From Saprospiraceae bacterium (GTDB lineage: Bacteria > Bacteroidota > Bacteroidia > Chitinophagales > Saprospiraceae), in contig JADJVK010000006.1 of NCBI GenBank assembly GCA_016710625.1, positions 1 through 64,000 on the forward strand: a DNA stretch of 64,000 nucleotides, written 5' to 3'. Position numbers and translations under genes: made by a program. Positions 10,065 to 19,913 of this stretch are shown here, piece after piece (the stretch's first letter is position 1; every line of letters begins with the position of its first letter). The notes under the pieces are model-generated. The model searched no databases. It worked only from the letters and a program-made list of their open reading frames with translations, and had not been told where the DNA came from.

Positions 10065-10838
10065 ATGCCAAAAATAATATTAATACTACTATCAGTAATA
10101 ACTTTTACAAATACAATAAAAGCACAGGATACCATTTATAGGAAGGGAGGCAATATCCAGATTGTCAATATTATGAGTGAAAATATTGATAATGTGATAT
10201 TTATAAATTCCGATGACACCTTGAAACGAAAGTTTGTTGTAGCAAAATCTGATATTCGGAAAATTGCCTATTTAAATGGGAAAATAATAAATATTAATAA
10301 AGCGGATACAATAATCTACAATGAAAATCCTATAGACTATGAGCATGGCTCTGTTTCCCTAAATCTTTATGATTTTTTAAAAGGTGTTTTCACCACGTCA
10401 TTTGAATACACCAATTCAAAAGGAAATATTATGTTGAAATTTCCTTTTTCAACAGGTTTGAATTCAACTTCTAGATATGGATCTTATCCAATATATTATA
10501 ATTCTAATAAGATTTTTAATACTGGAATCGAGCTTTATTATTTTCCATTTGGAAGATCCAGAAAGACATTCTATTATGGATTATCTTATGAGATTGGGAA
10601 AATTAAAAATTACAATATAAATTCACTTTCTCAAGAATATGTCACCTCCACTTTTTACTCATTCTTATTAAATGGAGGATTTATTGTAAAATTATCTCCA
10701 AAATTTGATTTGACACCTTATTTAGGTTTTGGATTTTCAAATATTAGATATGTTTCTAACATTCCAATTTATACAAATTTAGCATCGAGACTTGGAGTTA
10801 ATATTAGCTATAATTTTTCATTACAAAAAAAACAATAA
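10065..10838 (+). CDS. Secreted outer-membrane beta-barrel-type protein, unknown function
   Basis: Not recognised as a named family. The 257-aa protein starts with a signal peptide (hydrophobic core then I-K-A-Q, likely cut after Gln or Ala near residue 20). Residues about 20-75 form a short beta-rich segment (I-Y-R-K-G-G-N-I then D-I-R-K-I-A-Y-L-N-G-K). The rest alternates polar and aromatic residues (Y-Y-F-P-F-G, F-Y-Y-G-L-S-Y-E-I-G, L-T-P-Y-L-G-F-G-F) and ends in an aromatic strand, N-I-S-Y-N-F-S, as in small outer-membrane barrels. The same layout occurs in the protein at 58313-59068. It ends 8 nt before the next gene and probably heads the run to 16376. An 8-mer resembling a -7 box (GATATTTG, 10041-10048) lies just upstream but is off consensus. 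Confidence 0.7.
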   Translation: MPKIILILLSVITFTNTIKAQDTIYRKGGNIQIVNIMSENIDNVIFINSDDTLKRKFVVAKSDIRKIAYLNGKIININKADTIIYNENPIDYEHGSVSLNLYDFLKGVFTTSFEYTNSKGNIMLKFPFSTGLNSTSRYGSYPIYYNSNKIFNTGIELYYFPFGRSRKTFYYGLSYEIGKIKNYNINSLSQEYVTSTFYSFLLNGGFIVKLSPKFDLTPYLGFGFSNIRYVSNIPIYTNLASRLGVNISYNFSLQKKQ

Positions 10839-10845
10839 ATAACTT

Positions 10846-12512
10846 ATGTCTAAAAATACGAACTACATTTCAAAAAAAACATCCAAATTTATTTTATTCA
10901 AGATTTTTTAGTAATATCAATTTTCACAATTAGTTGTACATACTATAAAATAAAAGAAATCCCAAATAGTAAGATTGATTTAACTAATATAAATTTAATA
11001 CAAAGGTATATCATCATTCATCATGGTAATGAGACATGGAACCTCACTGACATAAAACTGAATGATGATTCTAAGCAAATGAGTGGTAAAATATTGAATT
11101 TGAGTGATATACATTCAGTTAACTTGAATCCAAAAAATGTAAATGGTGTTAATCGTTATAAATCTTCAGAGTCCAAGCCAACGAATGAAACCCATATTTA
11201 TATTACAGAATACATTCAAGAAGACAGTAATTTAATTTCTATTCCTATTGATGCCATTAAAAAAATTAATATTTATAATACTGCAACTGAGGCAAATGTA
11301 GCTTCCTATGTATTTTCAGCAATTGGTATTTCGGCAGGGGTAGTTGTAGTTGTCGGTATAATAATATTTGCTACTAAAAGCTCATGTCCATTTGTTTATA
11401 TTAAAAATGGAAATTCATATCAATTTGTTGGGGAAATGTATGGTGGTGCAATTTATAAATCTTTAGAACGAAATGACTTTATGCCATTGTCTGTAATAGA
11501 TACTGTATCAGGAGATTATGAGATAAAAATAACCAATGAGTTATTAGAAAAACAATATACGAATTTAGCAAACCTACTGGTTGTGGAGCATTCCAAAGAT
11601 TTGCAAATATTAGTAGATAAATATGGAAAAGCACATTCAATATCAAATATTTCGAATTTGAAAAGTGCTACCAACGAAAGCAAAATGGATCTTTTAGAAA
11701 TGCTTCGAGAGAAAGATAACAGTAATTACCAATTTAATGACACTTTATTGCAAAACACTGATTTTAGAAATATACAATTAACATTCAAGAAACCCAAAAA
11801 TGCAACAATCGGTAAATTAATTTTGAATGCGAAAAATTCTTATTGGTTGGATTATGTTTATGGAAAATTCAATGAACAATTTGGTGTATTATACAATCAG
11901 TTCGCTGAAAAGCAAGGCAAAAAGCCAGCTTCTGAAAACGAAAAATGGGCGATAGAGCAGGGTATTCCACTTTCAATATTTATAAAAACGAAAAGTGGAT
12001 GGAAATTAGTAGATAATATCAATACAATTGGTCCATTGGCTTCTAGAGATTTGGTGATTCCGATAGATTTAGAAACCGATTCCGATGATGAAATTACGAT
12101 AAAACTTGAATGTGGCTATAATTTTTGGGAACTGGATTTTGCTGCAATGGATTTTAGTGCAGATCAACCATTAAAAACAGATGTTATAAAACCTTATTCT
12201 GCAATGGATGAAAAAGGAAATAATGTAACAGATTTGATTGCTAACGATGATGATAAATACCTTATCCAACCGAATATAGGGAATGCAGCTATCATAAAAT
12301 ATAAACTTCCAAAGAAAAGTGCTGACTCAAAAGTTTCTGTTTTTTTACATTCCAAAGGGTATTATGAATATATCAGAGATTATAAAGGAATTCCGAACTT
12401 AAGCAAATTGAGTGCCTTTAAAGAAAAAGGAGCATTTACAAGATTTTCAAGAACGGAATATGATAAATTCAGCAAAGACAAAAAAATATTCGAATTAGCC
12501 TTAAATCAATAA
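10846..12512 (+). CDS. Lipoprotein of unknown function, frameshifted inside its signal peptide
   Basis: As written, the long frame begins at ATG 11079 (477 aa), but coding sequence clearly extends upstream. From ATG 10846 the +1 frame reads M-S-K-N-T-N-Y-I-S-K-K-T and then meets TAG within AGATTTTTTAG. Adding one T to the T6 run (10904-10909) joins it to the downstream frame as K-I-F-L-V-I-S-I-F-T-I-S-C-T-Y-Y, a textbook lipoprotein signal with the lipobox cysteine. The mature part has a membrane-like stretch (V-A-S-Y-V-F-S-A-I-G-I-S-A-G-V-V-V-V-V-G) and then S-C-P-F-V-Y-I-K-N-G, a motif I associate with conserved Bacteroidota unknowns. The radical SAM gene starts 1 nt after its stop. Whether the missing T is real, phase-variable or an assembly error cannot be decided here. 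Confidence 0.65.
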
Positions 12513-12513
12513 T

Positions 12514-13734
12514 ATGGAAACCGCAATAACTATTAAAAAAGAAGCATTAGCTCCACAAGTCAAAGAAAATAAACCGCTAAAAAAAGCTAAGTTTATTTTT
12601 GGATTAGAATTGATGTGGGTTGAAATTGGAATTCGATTAAATATTGTCGCCCTAGTCATTCGATTTTTCAAAAATCCATTTACTATTTTAAATGTACTTC
12701 GCAAATTAGATCAAAATAGGAGAGCGATGCTAGGAAATCAGAGGTTGATTAAATTAGCAAAAGTAGGGCAAAAATATTATTGGGATTTATATACTCCTGG
12801 ATGGAAATCTGTTGCATTTGAAAATGCAATTATTGGGGAAATCAATAGAATTCAACCCATAAAATCCTTTCCAACAAATCGATTGACAAATGCTTTTGTG
12901 GCGATCACCAAAAAATGTCCCTTACAATGTGAACATTGCTTTGAATGGGAAAATTTGAACAAAAAGGAAGTGCTCACTGATACTAATTTGGAAACGATAA
13001 TTCACAAATTATCCAAAATCGGTGTTTCGCAAATACAACTAACAGGAGGTGAGCCACTTATGAGGATAGATGATATTCTGCCAATAGTTGAAAAGTATCC
13101 TCATATTGATTTTTGGTTTTTGACTTCAGGTTACAATTTGACTTTGGACAAAGCTAAAAAAATGAAAAAAGCTGGTATTGCAGGAATTGTAGTGAGCATT
13201 GACCATTATATTCCAGATTTTCATAATCAATTTAGGGGAAATCCGAACTCCTTTTCAATGGCAATCAATGCAGTAAGCAATGCAATAAATGAAGAGATAA
13301 ATGTAGCATTATCTATTTGTGTCTCTAAAAGCATTGTGAATGAAGCTGATTTGATGAATTACATGGAATTTGCTAGGGAGCTTGGTGTTACATTTGTTCA
13401 AATTTTAGAGCCAAAAAGCATCGGTCATTTTCAAGGATTATCGGTTACTTTAGAAAAAAAGCATTTTGAAATATTAGATAATTTTTTCTTGAAAATGAAT
13501 TATGATCCTGCATTTATTAACTATCCAATCATCAGTTATCATGGATATTATCAAAGAAAAGCTGGTTGTTTTGCTTCTGGAAATAGAAATATTTACATAG
13601 ATACTGATGGGGATATTAATGCCTGCCCTTTTTGCCCTTCAAAAGTTGGAAATGCAATTAGTGATGATATATTGTTGACAATAAATCAATTAGAGAAAAG
13701 AGGGTGTGGAAGTTATAAAAATGTAAAATTCTAA
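12514..13734 (+). CDS. Radical SAM protein with C-terminal SPASM-like cysteines
   Basis: Probable 4Fe-4S radical SAM enzyme of 406 aa. The cluster motif C-P-L-Q-C-E-H-C is at residues 135-142 (CxxxCxxC), followed by the G-G-E-P motif in Q-L-T-G-G-E-P-L and I-V-V-S-I-D-H as the SAM-barrel strand. The C-terminal part has C-F-A-S-G-N-R-N-I-Y-I-D-T-D-G-D-I-N-A-C-P-F-C-P and a last G-C-G, which resembles a SPASM or twitch domain holding extra clusters. The N-terminal 120 residues are basic, with a hydrophobic stretch (I-G-I-R-L-N-I-V-A-L-V-I-R-F-F) that may sit on the membrane. It lies 1 nt after the lipoprotein gene and 12 nt before the ketosynthase-like gene, so co-transcription is likely. The substrate is unknown; modification of a peptide or a lipid are both open. 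Confidence 0.85.
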   Translation: METAITIKKEALAPQVKENKPLKKAKFIFGLELMWVEIGIRLNIVALVIRFFKNPFTILNVLRKLDQNRRAMLGNQRLIKLAKVGQKYYWDLYTPGWKSVAFENAIIGEINRIQPIKSFPTNRLTNAFVAITKKCPLQCEHCFEWENLNKKEVLTDTNLETIIHKLSKIGVSQIQLTGGEPLMRIDDILPIVEKYPHIDFWFLTSGYNLTLDKAKKMKKAGIAGIVVSIDHYIPDFHNQFRGNPNSFSMAINAVSNAINEEINVALSICVSKSIVNEADLMNYMEFARELGVTFVQILEPKSIGHFQGLSVTLEKKHFEILDNFFLKMNYDPAFINYPIISYHGYYQRKAGCFASGNRNIYIDTDGDINACPFCPSKVGNAISDDILLTINQLEKRGCGSYKNVKF

Positions 13735-13746
13735 AAAATCAAAAAA

Positions 13747-14640
13747 ATGGGTGTCGAGATATTAAAAATGAATAGTTATTTTGAATTTAATCAAATTGAA
13801 AAAATTGATGAAATTCCAAGGCAAGTACTGGCATTAGCCATCAAAGTTGTGGAGCCAATAATAGCTGATGGCTTACCAGATAATTTAAAACATTTGGTCG
13901 TTGCTACCACTTGTCCAGATATGGTTTCTCCTTCTTTGGGTCAATTGATTATTGAACAATTACATGAGCACTTTTCTGATTTACAAACGATTGATATGGT
14001 TCAAGGATGTGCTGGTGGTGTTGCTTCCATGATTTTAGCAAGTCAACTTTGTGCATTGAACCAAACTTCAGCAATAGTCATAAATGCTGATGCAGCTTTC
14101 AAAGCGACTTCGAAACAGCATAAAATCAGTAGTATTTTTGGAAATGGAGCATTTAGTTGTTTGATGCGTTATACAGAAACTCATAAATCTTTAATATATT
14201 CAAAATCAAAGCAATATAAAGGATTGTCGGAGGTGGTCACGGTAAAACTTGGACATGATGCAGACCAAATTATCATGGATAATTTATCGGATATGGCTTC
14301 TGATCCAAGATTGCATTTAGGACTGTCGATGAATAATGATTTAGCCATCAAGCTTTTGAAGCATGCAGAAAACTTTTATTTGGAGTTTGTTGCTGCTTCT
14401 ACCAAACCAGATATTATGATTTTGCATCAAGTAAATCCAATCATCATAAAACATTTGAAATCTGTTTTTGAAAAATATGATTTAGAATTTGTAGATGTTT
14501 CGAATAAAATTGGGAATTGTGGAGCAGCAACTGTCGGCATCGCATTGGATTTGATTAAAGATAAAATTGAGGGAAAAAAAGTATTGTTATGTAGTTTTGG
14601 AACTGGAGGTGTAATCTCTGCTGGAATGTGGCAAAATTAA
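13747..14640 (+). CDS. Short FabH-like (3-oxoacyl-ACP synthase III family) protein
   Basis: Thiolase-fold condensing enzyme of the KASIII type. The Cys-His-Asn triad is complete: C88 in D-M-V-Q-G-C-A-G-G, H227 in I-L-H-Q-V-N-P and N257 in I-G-N-C-G-A-A-T-V-G-I-A-L. The V-V-A-T-T-C-P-D strand and the final G-T-G-G-V-I-S-A-G are also family-typical. At 297 aa it is 25-40 residues shorter than housekeeping FabH because the N-terminal strand and the T-G-I-R region that contacts CoA are missing. This argues for a different acyl donor or partner. ATG 13747 was chosen because it sits 12 nt after the upstream stop; ATG 13768 is possible. Its place between a radical SAM gene and a hydroxylase-type gene suggests a specialised lipid or acyl product. 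Confidence 0.82.
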   Translation: MGVEILKMNSYFEFNQIEKIDEIPRQVLALAIKVVEPIIADGLPDNLKHLVVATTCPDMVSPSLGQLIIEQLHEHFSDLQTIDMVQGCAGGVASMILASQLCALNQTSAIVINADAAFKATSKQHKISSIFGNGAFSCLMRYTETHKSLIYSKSKQYKGLSEVVTVKLGHDADQIIMDNLSDMASDPRLHLGLSMNNDLAIKLLKHAENFYLEFVAASTKPDIMILHQVNPIIIKHLKSVFEKYDLEFVDVSNKIGNCGAATVGIALDLIKDKIEGKKVLLCSFGTGGVISAGMWQN

Positions 14641-14645
14641 ATATC

Positions 14646-15404
14646 ATGAATATCGAAGCAATCTATACATGGAAAAGTGAGGTGATAAGTATCTTTCTAA
14701 GATATTTTCTTTTAGCAAGTATTACTTATTTTATTTTTTACAAATGGAAATATAAGCAGTTGATTTCAAACAAAATACAAACCTACATTCCAGATAATCA
14801 ACAAGTTGTCCGTGAAGTTTCATATTCAATTATTACCTTATGCATCTTTAGTTTTTTGAGTTATTGCATGTTCCAGCTTTATCATTTTGGGATTACCAAA
14901 ATATATCTAAACATTTCTGAATTTGGAATAGGGTATTTTATTTTTTCAATTTTTCTTTCAATAATTATTCACGATGCCTATTTTTATTGGACACATAGAT
15001 GGTTACATTCTTTTAGATGGACTCAAAAAATCCATGCAATTCATCATCAATCCATCAGTCCGACGCCATGGGCATCATTTTCCTTTCACCCAATAGAAGC
15101 AGTAATAAATTTTGGCATTATTCCAATAATAATTTTAGCAATTCCCATTCATCCAATTGCCTTATCCCTTTTTTTATTAATAATGACTTTAATAAATGTC
15201 ATGGGGCATTTGGGATTTGAGACGTTTAGTTCAAAATTTATACAATCTAAATTGGGGCAGTTTCAGAATAATTCAACGAACCATGATTTTCATCATGAAA
15301 AATACCATTCAAATTTTGGGCTTTATTTTACTTTTTGGGACAAATGGATGAAAACTTTTTACAATCCAAAACTAATGAAAAGTAATAAAATGGATATTTT
15401 ATGA
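14646..15404 (+). CDS. Fatty acid hydroxylase / sterol desaturase family membrane protein
   Basis: Integral-membrane di-iron oxygenase family. The three histidine boxes are visible: H-D-A-Y-F-Y-W-T-H-R-W-L-H, H-A-I-H-H and N-H-D-F-H-H-E-K-Y-H, with several hydrophobic segments between them. Members hydroxylate or desaturate fatty acyl chains, carotenoids or sterols at the inner membrane. I took ATG 14646 (252 aa, 5 nt after the previous stop); a GTG at 14628 would overlap the upstream gene. It is the third enzyme of the run with the radical SAM and FabH-like genes. The substrate cannot be inferred from sequence. Confidence 0.87.
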   Translation: MNIEAIYTWKSEVISIFLRYFLLASITYFIFYKWKYKQLISNKIQTYIPDNQQVVREVSYSIITLCIFSFLSYCMFQLYHFGITKIYLNISEFGIGYFIFSIFLSIIIHDAYFYWTHRWLHSFRWTQKIHAIHHQSISPTPWASFSFHPIEAVINFGIIPIIILAIPIHPIALSLFLLIMTLINVMGHLGFETFSSKFIQSKLGQFQNNSTNHDFHHEKYHSNFGLYFTFWDKWMKTFYNPKLMKSNKMDIL

Positions 15405-15461
15405 ATATAAAAGCTTTTTTCAACATACTTTTTTTGATTTCTGCGTTTTAATTCTTGGAAG

Positions 15462-16376
15462 ATGAAAAAGATATTTTTAAATATTTATTTCTGGTTTAAA
15501 GCCACTTTGGGTGCTTTGCAATCACAAAAGAGTGTCACTTTTGAAAATGCAATAGACCAGAAACAGTTACTGACACAATTAAAAGAGGATTCGAAAGATA
15601 TTTCAGTTTCTCAAGAACAAATTCCTTTGGATTATGATGGAAATGATATCAGAATGTCCTTTCGAGCAAAAATTAGCAAGAAAATTCATGACCTTTATAG
15701 CAATATTATTCTAAAAAAATATGAAAGACGGGTTCGTCAAATCAATAATATTCAACCTGGTGATAAGGTTCGAATCAAATGGATGAAAGATTTGGCGGTA
15801 ATGCTGCCCAAGGATAAGGTGGACAAAATAGTTTTTAATCTATATGTAAAACAACCAATCCCAGGAATGTCCATCAAAATGACTTTTGCTACAGATGTTG
15901 GTCATACTTTTATTGGACTAAAGCTTTTTGGCAAATCTTCAAATGACATTATCAAACATGTATTTGGCTATTATCCAAGCCCCGATAGACAAAAATTACT
16001 TTCAGGTACTCCATTTGAAAACAAGGCTGAATCTTGTTTTATGGATGATGCAAAACATGAATATCATGTAAAAATTAGCAAAGAAATCACCTTGGATCAG
16101 CATATTGAGATCCTTGATTTAGCATCTAAATTCGAGCAAACAACTTATGATTTGTGTAATAATAATTGTACAGATTTTGGAATAGAATCTGCTAAATTAG
16201 CGGATATTGTGATACATAAAACATCTGGAGATTGGGTAGTTGGGGAAGGAAACAACCCCGCAGATTTGGGACAAGCTTTGTTATATGGCTTATTTTATAA
16301 CAAAGCAACCAAAAGCAAAGAGGGAATAATTATCGATAAGAAAAAGGTTGAAAAAGAGCTGGATGGAAATGGTTAA
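15462..16376 (+). CDS. Permuted papain-fold (NlpC/P60 or YiiX-like) protein
   Basis: A 304-aa protein without a clear signal peptide; the first 20 residues are hydrophobic and could anchor it. After a helical region with G-D-K-V-R-I-K-W-M-K-D (about 100-110), the second half has H148 in D-V-G-H-T-F-I-G-L and C236 in Y-D-L-C-N-N-N-C-T-D-F-G. A histidine before a cysteine in N-C is the order of circularly permuted NlpC/P60 or LRAT-like enzymes, which cleave or transfer peptides, amides or acyl groups. It begins 57 nt after the hydroxylase gene and its stop overlaps the convergent gene by 4 nt. An acyltransfer role with the lipid-type enzymes upstream is a guess; peptidase activity is equally possible. 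Confidence 0.62.
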   Translation: MKKIFLNIYFWFKATLGALQSQKSVTFENAIDQKQLLTQLKEDSKDISVSQEQIPLDYDGNDIRMSFRAKISKKIHDLYSNIILKKYERRVRQINNIQPGDKVRIKWMKDLAVMLPKDKVDKIVFNLYVKQPIPGMSIKMTFATDVGHTFIGLKLFGKSSNDIIKHVFGYYPSPDRQKLLSGTPFENKAESCFMDDAKHEYHVKISKEITLDQHIEILDLASKFEQTTYDLCNNNCTDFGIESAKLADIVIHKTSGDWVVGEGNNPADLGQALLYGLFYNKATKSKEGIIIDKKKVEKELDGNG

Positions 16377-17500
16377 TCAATCCTAATTTTTTGAACCCAT
16401 TCTTTATTATCCATTGTTTCTACCCTTAAAATATAGTTTCCAGATGCTATTGATAATGGCAACTGAATATTTTGCTCCATTTTCAAATCTTTTTTTTCAA
16501 TTATTTTTCCTTGAAAATCAAAGATTTCAATGTTTTTAAGACTTTTGTTAGATTGAATATTAAGCCATTGATTCTCAATAAAATAAGTAATATTTAAATC
16601 GGAAATATTTATTATTGAATTGGATGAAGTTAAGATATTGGACAAATTTAATTTATATAAAGCTGCATCTCCATTTGTTGAAAATTCGTTGGTCAAATAG
16701 ATAATACTATCATTCAAAAATGAAATACCTTCTCTTTGTAGCTTACTATCAAATTGAAAAAATCGCTTTCGACCATTCCAAAAATTTGAAATTTCGAAAT
16801 TGTCAAAAACATACATTCCACTATTTGCCAAAAGCACTATCACTTTTTTATTGGGGCTTATGGCAACATCTGTTATCTGCCCTAAATTGTAATTCTGGTC
16901 ATTCGTCGAGATTAGAGTAACCAATTTTGCCACTTGTTTTGTAGGAGATTTAGAAAGTTTATAAACTTTAGTTTGCCCTTTGAATGGCACTGTATAATCC
17001 TTTGAAAAAAGGTATAAACTATCATTAATAGCCAATATGGACTCACAATCAAACTCCCAAGAACCGATTGGCGGATTGAAGTCGATTTGATCCTCATAAG
17101 TAAAATTTATTTTTTGTGGACTAATTGAGGTGCCAAGTACATTATTGATAGTCGAAATTTTGTAAATAACCAAATTAGTTCTGTTACTTGTGTATTTTGC
17201 CTACATCTCCAATGTGGTATATTGACCATCGTCCGTCATTGCTTCCCAATCTTCATTGGAGGCATTGGAGATTTTTACGGTTTTTATCTTTGTGCCCTGA
17301 TTATCTATTTTTACTAATTCATCGGCATTTCCACTATCTTCAAAGCTCCAAAATTCATTTTCTGATATGGTGAATAATCCCGAAGATTCCGTTAGAGAAC
17401 TCGGTAGGTTACAAATATATTCAGGATGCAATATTTGTGCAGAAAGATTTATTTTTAAAATTATAATAAAAAATAGGATATAAAAATATCTCATAATCAA
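16373..17500 (-). pseudogene. Secreted protein with type IX sorting tail, broken by a pair of indels
   Basis: A signal peptide (ending L-S-A-Q, residues about 1-22) opens a frame at 17500 that stops at TAG 17201. The same frame resumes as I-Y-K-I-S-T-I-N-N and runs to 16373. Between them the family-like I-G-D-V-G-K is readable only in another frame, so one base is missing near 17190-17200 and one extra A is present in the following AAAA. The intact protein would be about 375 aa, with a propeller-like body (N-D-S-L-Y-L-F-S-K-D, D-V-A-I-S-P-N-K-K) and a C-terminal sorting domain (L-S-I-A-S-G-N-Y-I-L-R-V-E-T then a basic end), so it would be exported by T9SS. It lies 4 nt from the NamZ-type gene upstream on the same strand. 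Confidence 0.7.
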
Positions 17501-17504
17501 TTTG

Positions 17505-18701
17505 TTAAGGATAAATCAAATACTTGCTTCTAATGGTTTTATATTTTTTCAAATCTTGCTCCCAAGTCGCTCTGATTGCTTTTTCAGTTTTTCCCTGAAT
17601 TACCATTTTTCTGAAATTATCCGATCCGTACAATTTATCGATATAATTCGTAGAGAGAAAAAAATGCTTTTTATCAGGATACGAAGAATAGGCTTCGAAG
17701 AAATGAGAAAGGTTCATTTTTTTTTCTTTCGCAATCATTTTAATATCTGAATTAGACAAATCTTTGCCAAAGCATTTTTTGTCTTTTTGTGGAGGATTCA
17801 CCGAACTAGGAATAGATTTTGGGGTGAATGTATATGACATTTTTGTCAATAACGGATTTCCATATACCATAAATGGTTTATCGGTTCCTCTGCCAATACT
17901 AATTTCAGTTCCCTCAAAAAAGCAAAGAGAAGGGTAGAGGAGCAATGATAATTTTGTCTGTAAATTGGGTGAAGGTGCAATTGGATAATCATAATTTGGA
18001 GAATCTTCATGATTGTAATTCAAGCATTTAACCACTTGGAGATCTAATTTTTTCTGGCTTTGCAACCATTTTTCTCCCACTATCATTTTTGCCATTTCCC
18101 CTAAAGTGAGTCCATGAACAGCAGGGATCTGAAGCATCCCAACGAATGATTCAAACTTTTTATCCAATATTGGTCCATCAAAATAATGCCCATTTGGATT
18201 GGGTCTGTCCAATAAAACAAAGGTTTTTTCTTGATCTGAACAGGCATCCATGACCAAAAACATGGTGGATAAATAGGTATAAAATCTACATCCAACATCT
18301 TGAATGTCTAATATAACCACATCAATATCAGATAATTGTGCTTCAGTGGGTTTTTTATTGTTTCCATAAAGCGAAATAATGGGCAATTTTGTTTTATGGT
18401 CAATGCCATCATTTATGGTTTCACCATCGGCAACAGAACCTCTAAAGCCATGTTCGGGAGCAAATATTTTTTGTATTTGAACTCCTAAACTGAGTAAAGT
18501 ATCCACTAAATGTGTTTTCCCAACCATAGAAGTATGGTTGACCACTAAAGCAACTTTTTTGTTTTTTAATTTAGATAAATATATATTGAATTGTGCAGCA
18601 CCGATAGTTGGCTGTGTTGTAATATATTGATTGTGAATAGGATTTGCTATTGTGCAATAGAAAACGAAACTGAAAAATATCGTTGTAAATGAATATTTCA
18701 T
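17505..18701 (-). CDS. Exo-beta-N-acetylmuramidase family protein (DUF1343, NamZ-like)
   Basis: Members remove MurNAc from the non-reducing end of peptidoglycan fragments, for cell-wall recycling or scavenging. Family marks seen are V-A-L-V-V-N-H-T-S, F-A-P-E-H-G-F-R-G, D-I-D-V-V-I-L-D-I-Q-D-V-G-C-R-F-Y-T-Y, D-R-P-N-P-N-G, P-A-V-H-G-L-T-L-G-E-M and F-F-E-G-T-E-I-S-I-G-R-G-T. I chose the ATG at 18701, which gives a signal peptide (F-F-S-F-V-F-Y-C-T-I-A-N) and 398 aa; a longer frame from 18743 adds 14 residues without homology. It is exported. The broken T9SS-type gene follows it 4 nt downstream on the same strand. Confidence 0.88.
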   Translation of the reverse strand: MKYSFTTIFFSFVFYCTIANPIHNQYITTQPTIGAAQFNIYLSKLKNKKVALVVNHTSMVGKTHLVDTLLSLGVQIQKIFAPEHGFRGSVADGETINDGIDHKTKLPIISLYGNNKKPTEAQLSDIDVVILDIQDVGCRFYTYLSTMFLVMDACSDQEKTFVLLDRPNPNGHYFDGPILDKKFESFVGMLQIPAVHGLTLGEMAKMIVGEKWLQSQKKLDLQVVKCLNYNHEDSPNYDYPIAPSPNLQTKLSLLLYPSLCFFEGTEISIGRGTDKPFMVYGNPLLTKMSYTFTPKSIPSSVNPPQKDKKCFGKDLSNSDIKMIAKEKKMNLSHFFEAYSSYPDKKHFFLSTNYIDKLYGSDNFRKMVIQGKTEKAIRATWEQDLKKYKTIRSKYLIYP

Positions 18702-18781
18702 ATAATTTTTTTGATTGGATGGAAAAGTTTTACATCTAAACATTAATTAATACGTTAAAATAAGATAATTGTGTTTACAAA

Positions 18782-19788
18782 TTGAATAATAAACAAACAA
18801 ATCCAGATTTTGACATAAATTCAAGAAGGCTGCAACTGCTTTCTTATATAGTAATTATTTATATGTTTCTCGCCTTTTCATGGTGGGCAGTTTTGTTATA
18901 TACCAAAAATAAAGATGCTTTTGAGGCAAAAGCTAATTTCATGAGGTTAGGAATGATGGTTGAAAAACAATTTGAATCAGAGGCATTATTCCTTGAAAAC
19001 CCCAAATATCTGGCTTTAAAGAAAAAATATGATACCCAGAAGGTATGGTTTTCACCATCAGTTTGATAATTGGGATATGGTTAATAATGAATAGCTCCAA
19101 AAAAGAATTGGATGCAGCAAAGGCTCGAAAAAATTTCCTTTTATCCATTAGTCATGAGTTGAAGTCACCTTTGGCATCTATAAAATTGACTTTTGACACC
19201 CTTCTGAAAAGAAATTTGGATAAAAATATGGTGGACAAATTTAGTCTGATTGCCTTAAAAGAGACGGAAAGATTAGAAAGATTAGTGAATGATTTATTAT
19301 TAGCGACCAGATTGGAGACAATTTATACCCCAACTTTTGAGCCTGTAGATATTGTAGAAATAACCAAAAATACCTATCATAGTTTTAAAAGCCAATACCC
19401 CAATATCCAAATTGAATTTGATTGCCAAATACCAAAACTTGTATTGAATATTGATAAAATCGGCTTTATTTCGATACTTAATAATTTGATTGAAAATGCG
19501 ATAAAATATAGTGTTGACCAACCAATTATTCATATTTATTTGAATTCAAATAATAATAAAATTGATTTAATCGTTGAAGATCAAGGTGTTGGAATTTCAG
19601 AATCTGATAAGAAACATATATTTAATCGATTTTTTCGTTCAGGTAATGAAGAAACTAGAAATACAAAGGGAACAGGATTGGGATTGTACATTGTGAAACA
19701 AATGGCTAAAATACACAAAGCCGAGGTGAGTGTGAAAGATAATCACCCCAAAGGAAGTATTTTTTGTGTTACTTTTCCAAAGGAATAA
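18782..19788 (+). CDS. Membrane sensor histidine kinase, frameshifted near residue 88
   Basis: Two overlapping frames make one kinase. The first (from TTG 18782, no ATG available) carries a membrane segment I-V-I-I-Y-M-F-L-A-F-S-W-W and a short periplasmic loop. The second, from about 19045, begins with the second membrane segment F-T-I-S-L-I-I-G-I-W-L-I-M and contains the full kinase core: H-box S-I-S-H-E-L-K-S-P, N-box N-N-L-I-E-N-A-I-K-Y, G1 V-E-D-Q-G-V-G-I and G2 G-T-G-L-G-L-Y-I-V. One missing base in GGTATGG (19042-19048) restores K-V-M-V-F-T. Total about 335 aa. No response regulator gene is adjacent, so its partner is unknown. The break leaves the catalytic part intact but detached from TM1. 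Confidence 0.8.
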
Positions 19789-19913
19789 AAAAATGTTCAG
19801 TAAAAAATTACATTAAATTCGGAATTTTATTTTGTAGTAAACTTCTAATTTAAAAGTAAAATTAATAGAAAGGTTTATTTTTGATATTATATATTTTGTT
19901 GATTTTCACTTAA

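Noticed and set aside
17502..17750. Short plus-strand ORF with a hydrophobic start, against the NamZ-type gene
   Set aside because: It lies fully antisense to conserved family sequence and has no promoter; it is a shadow.
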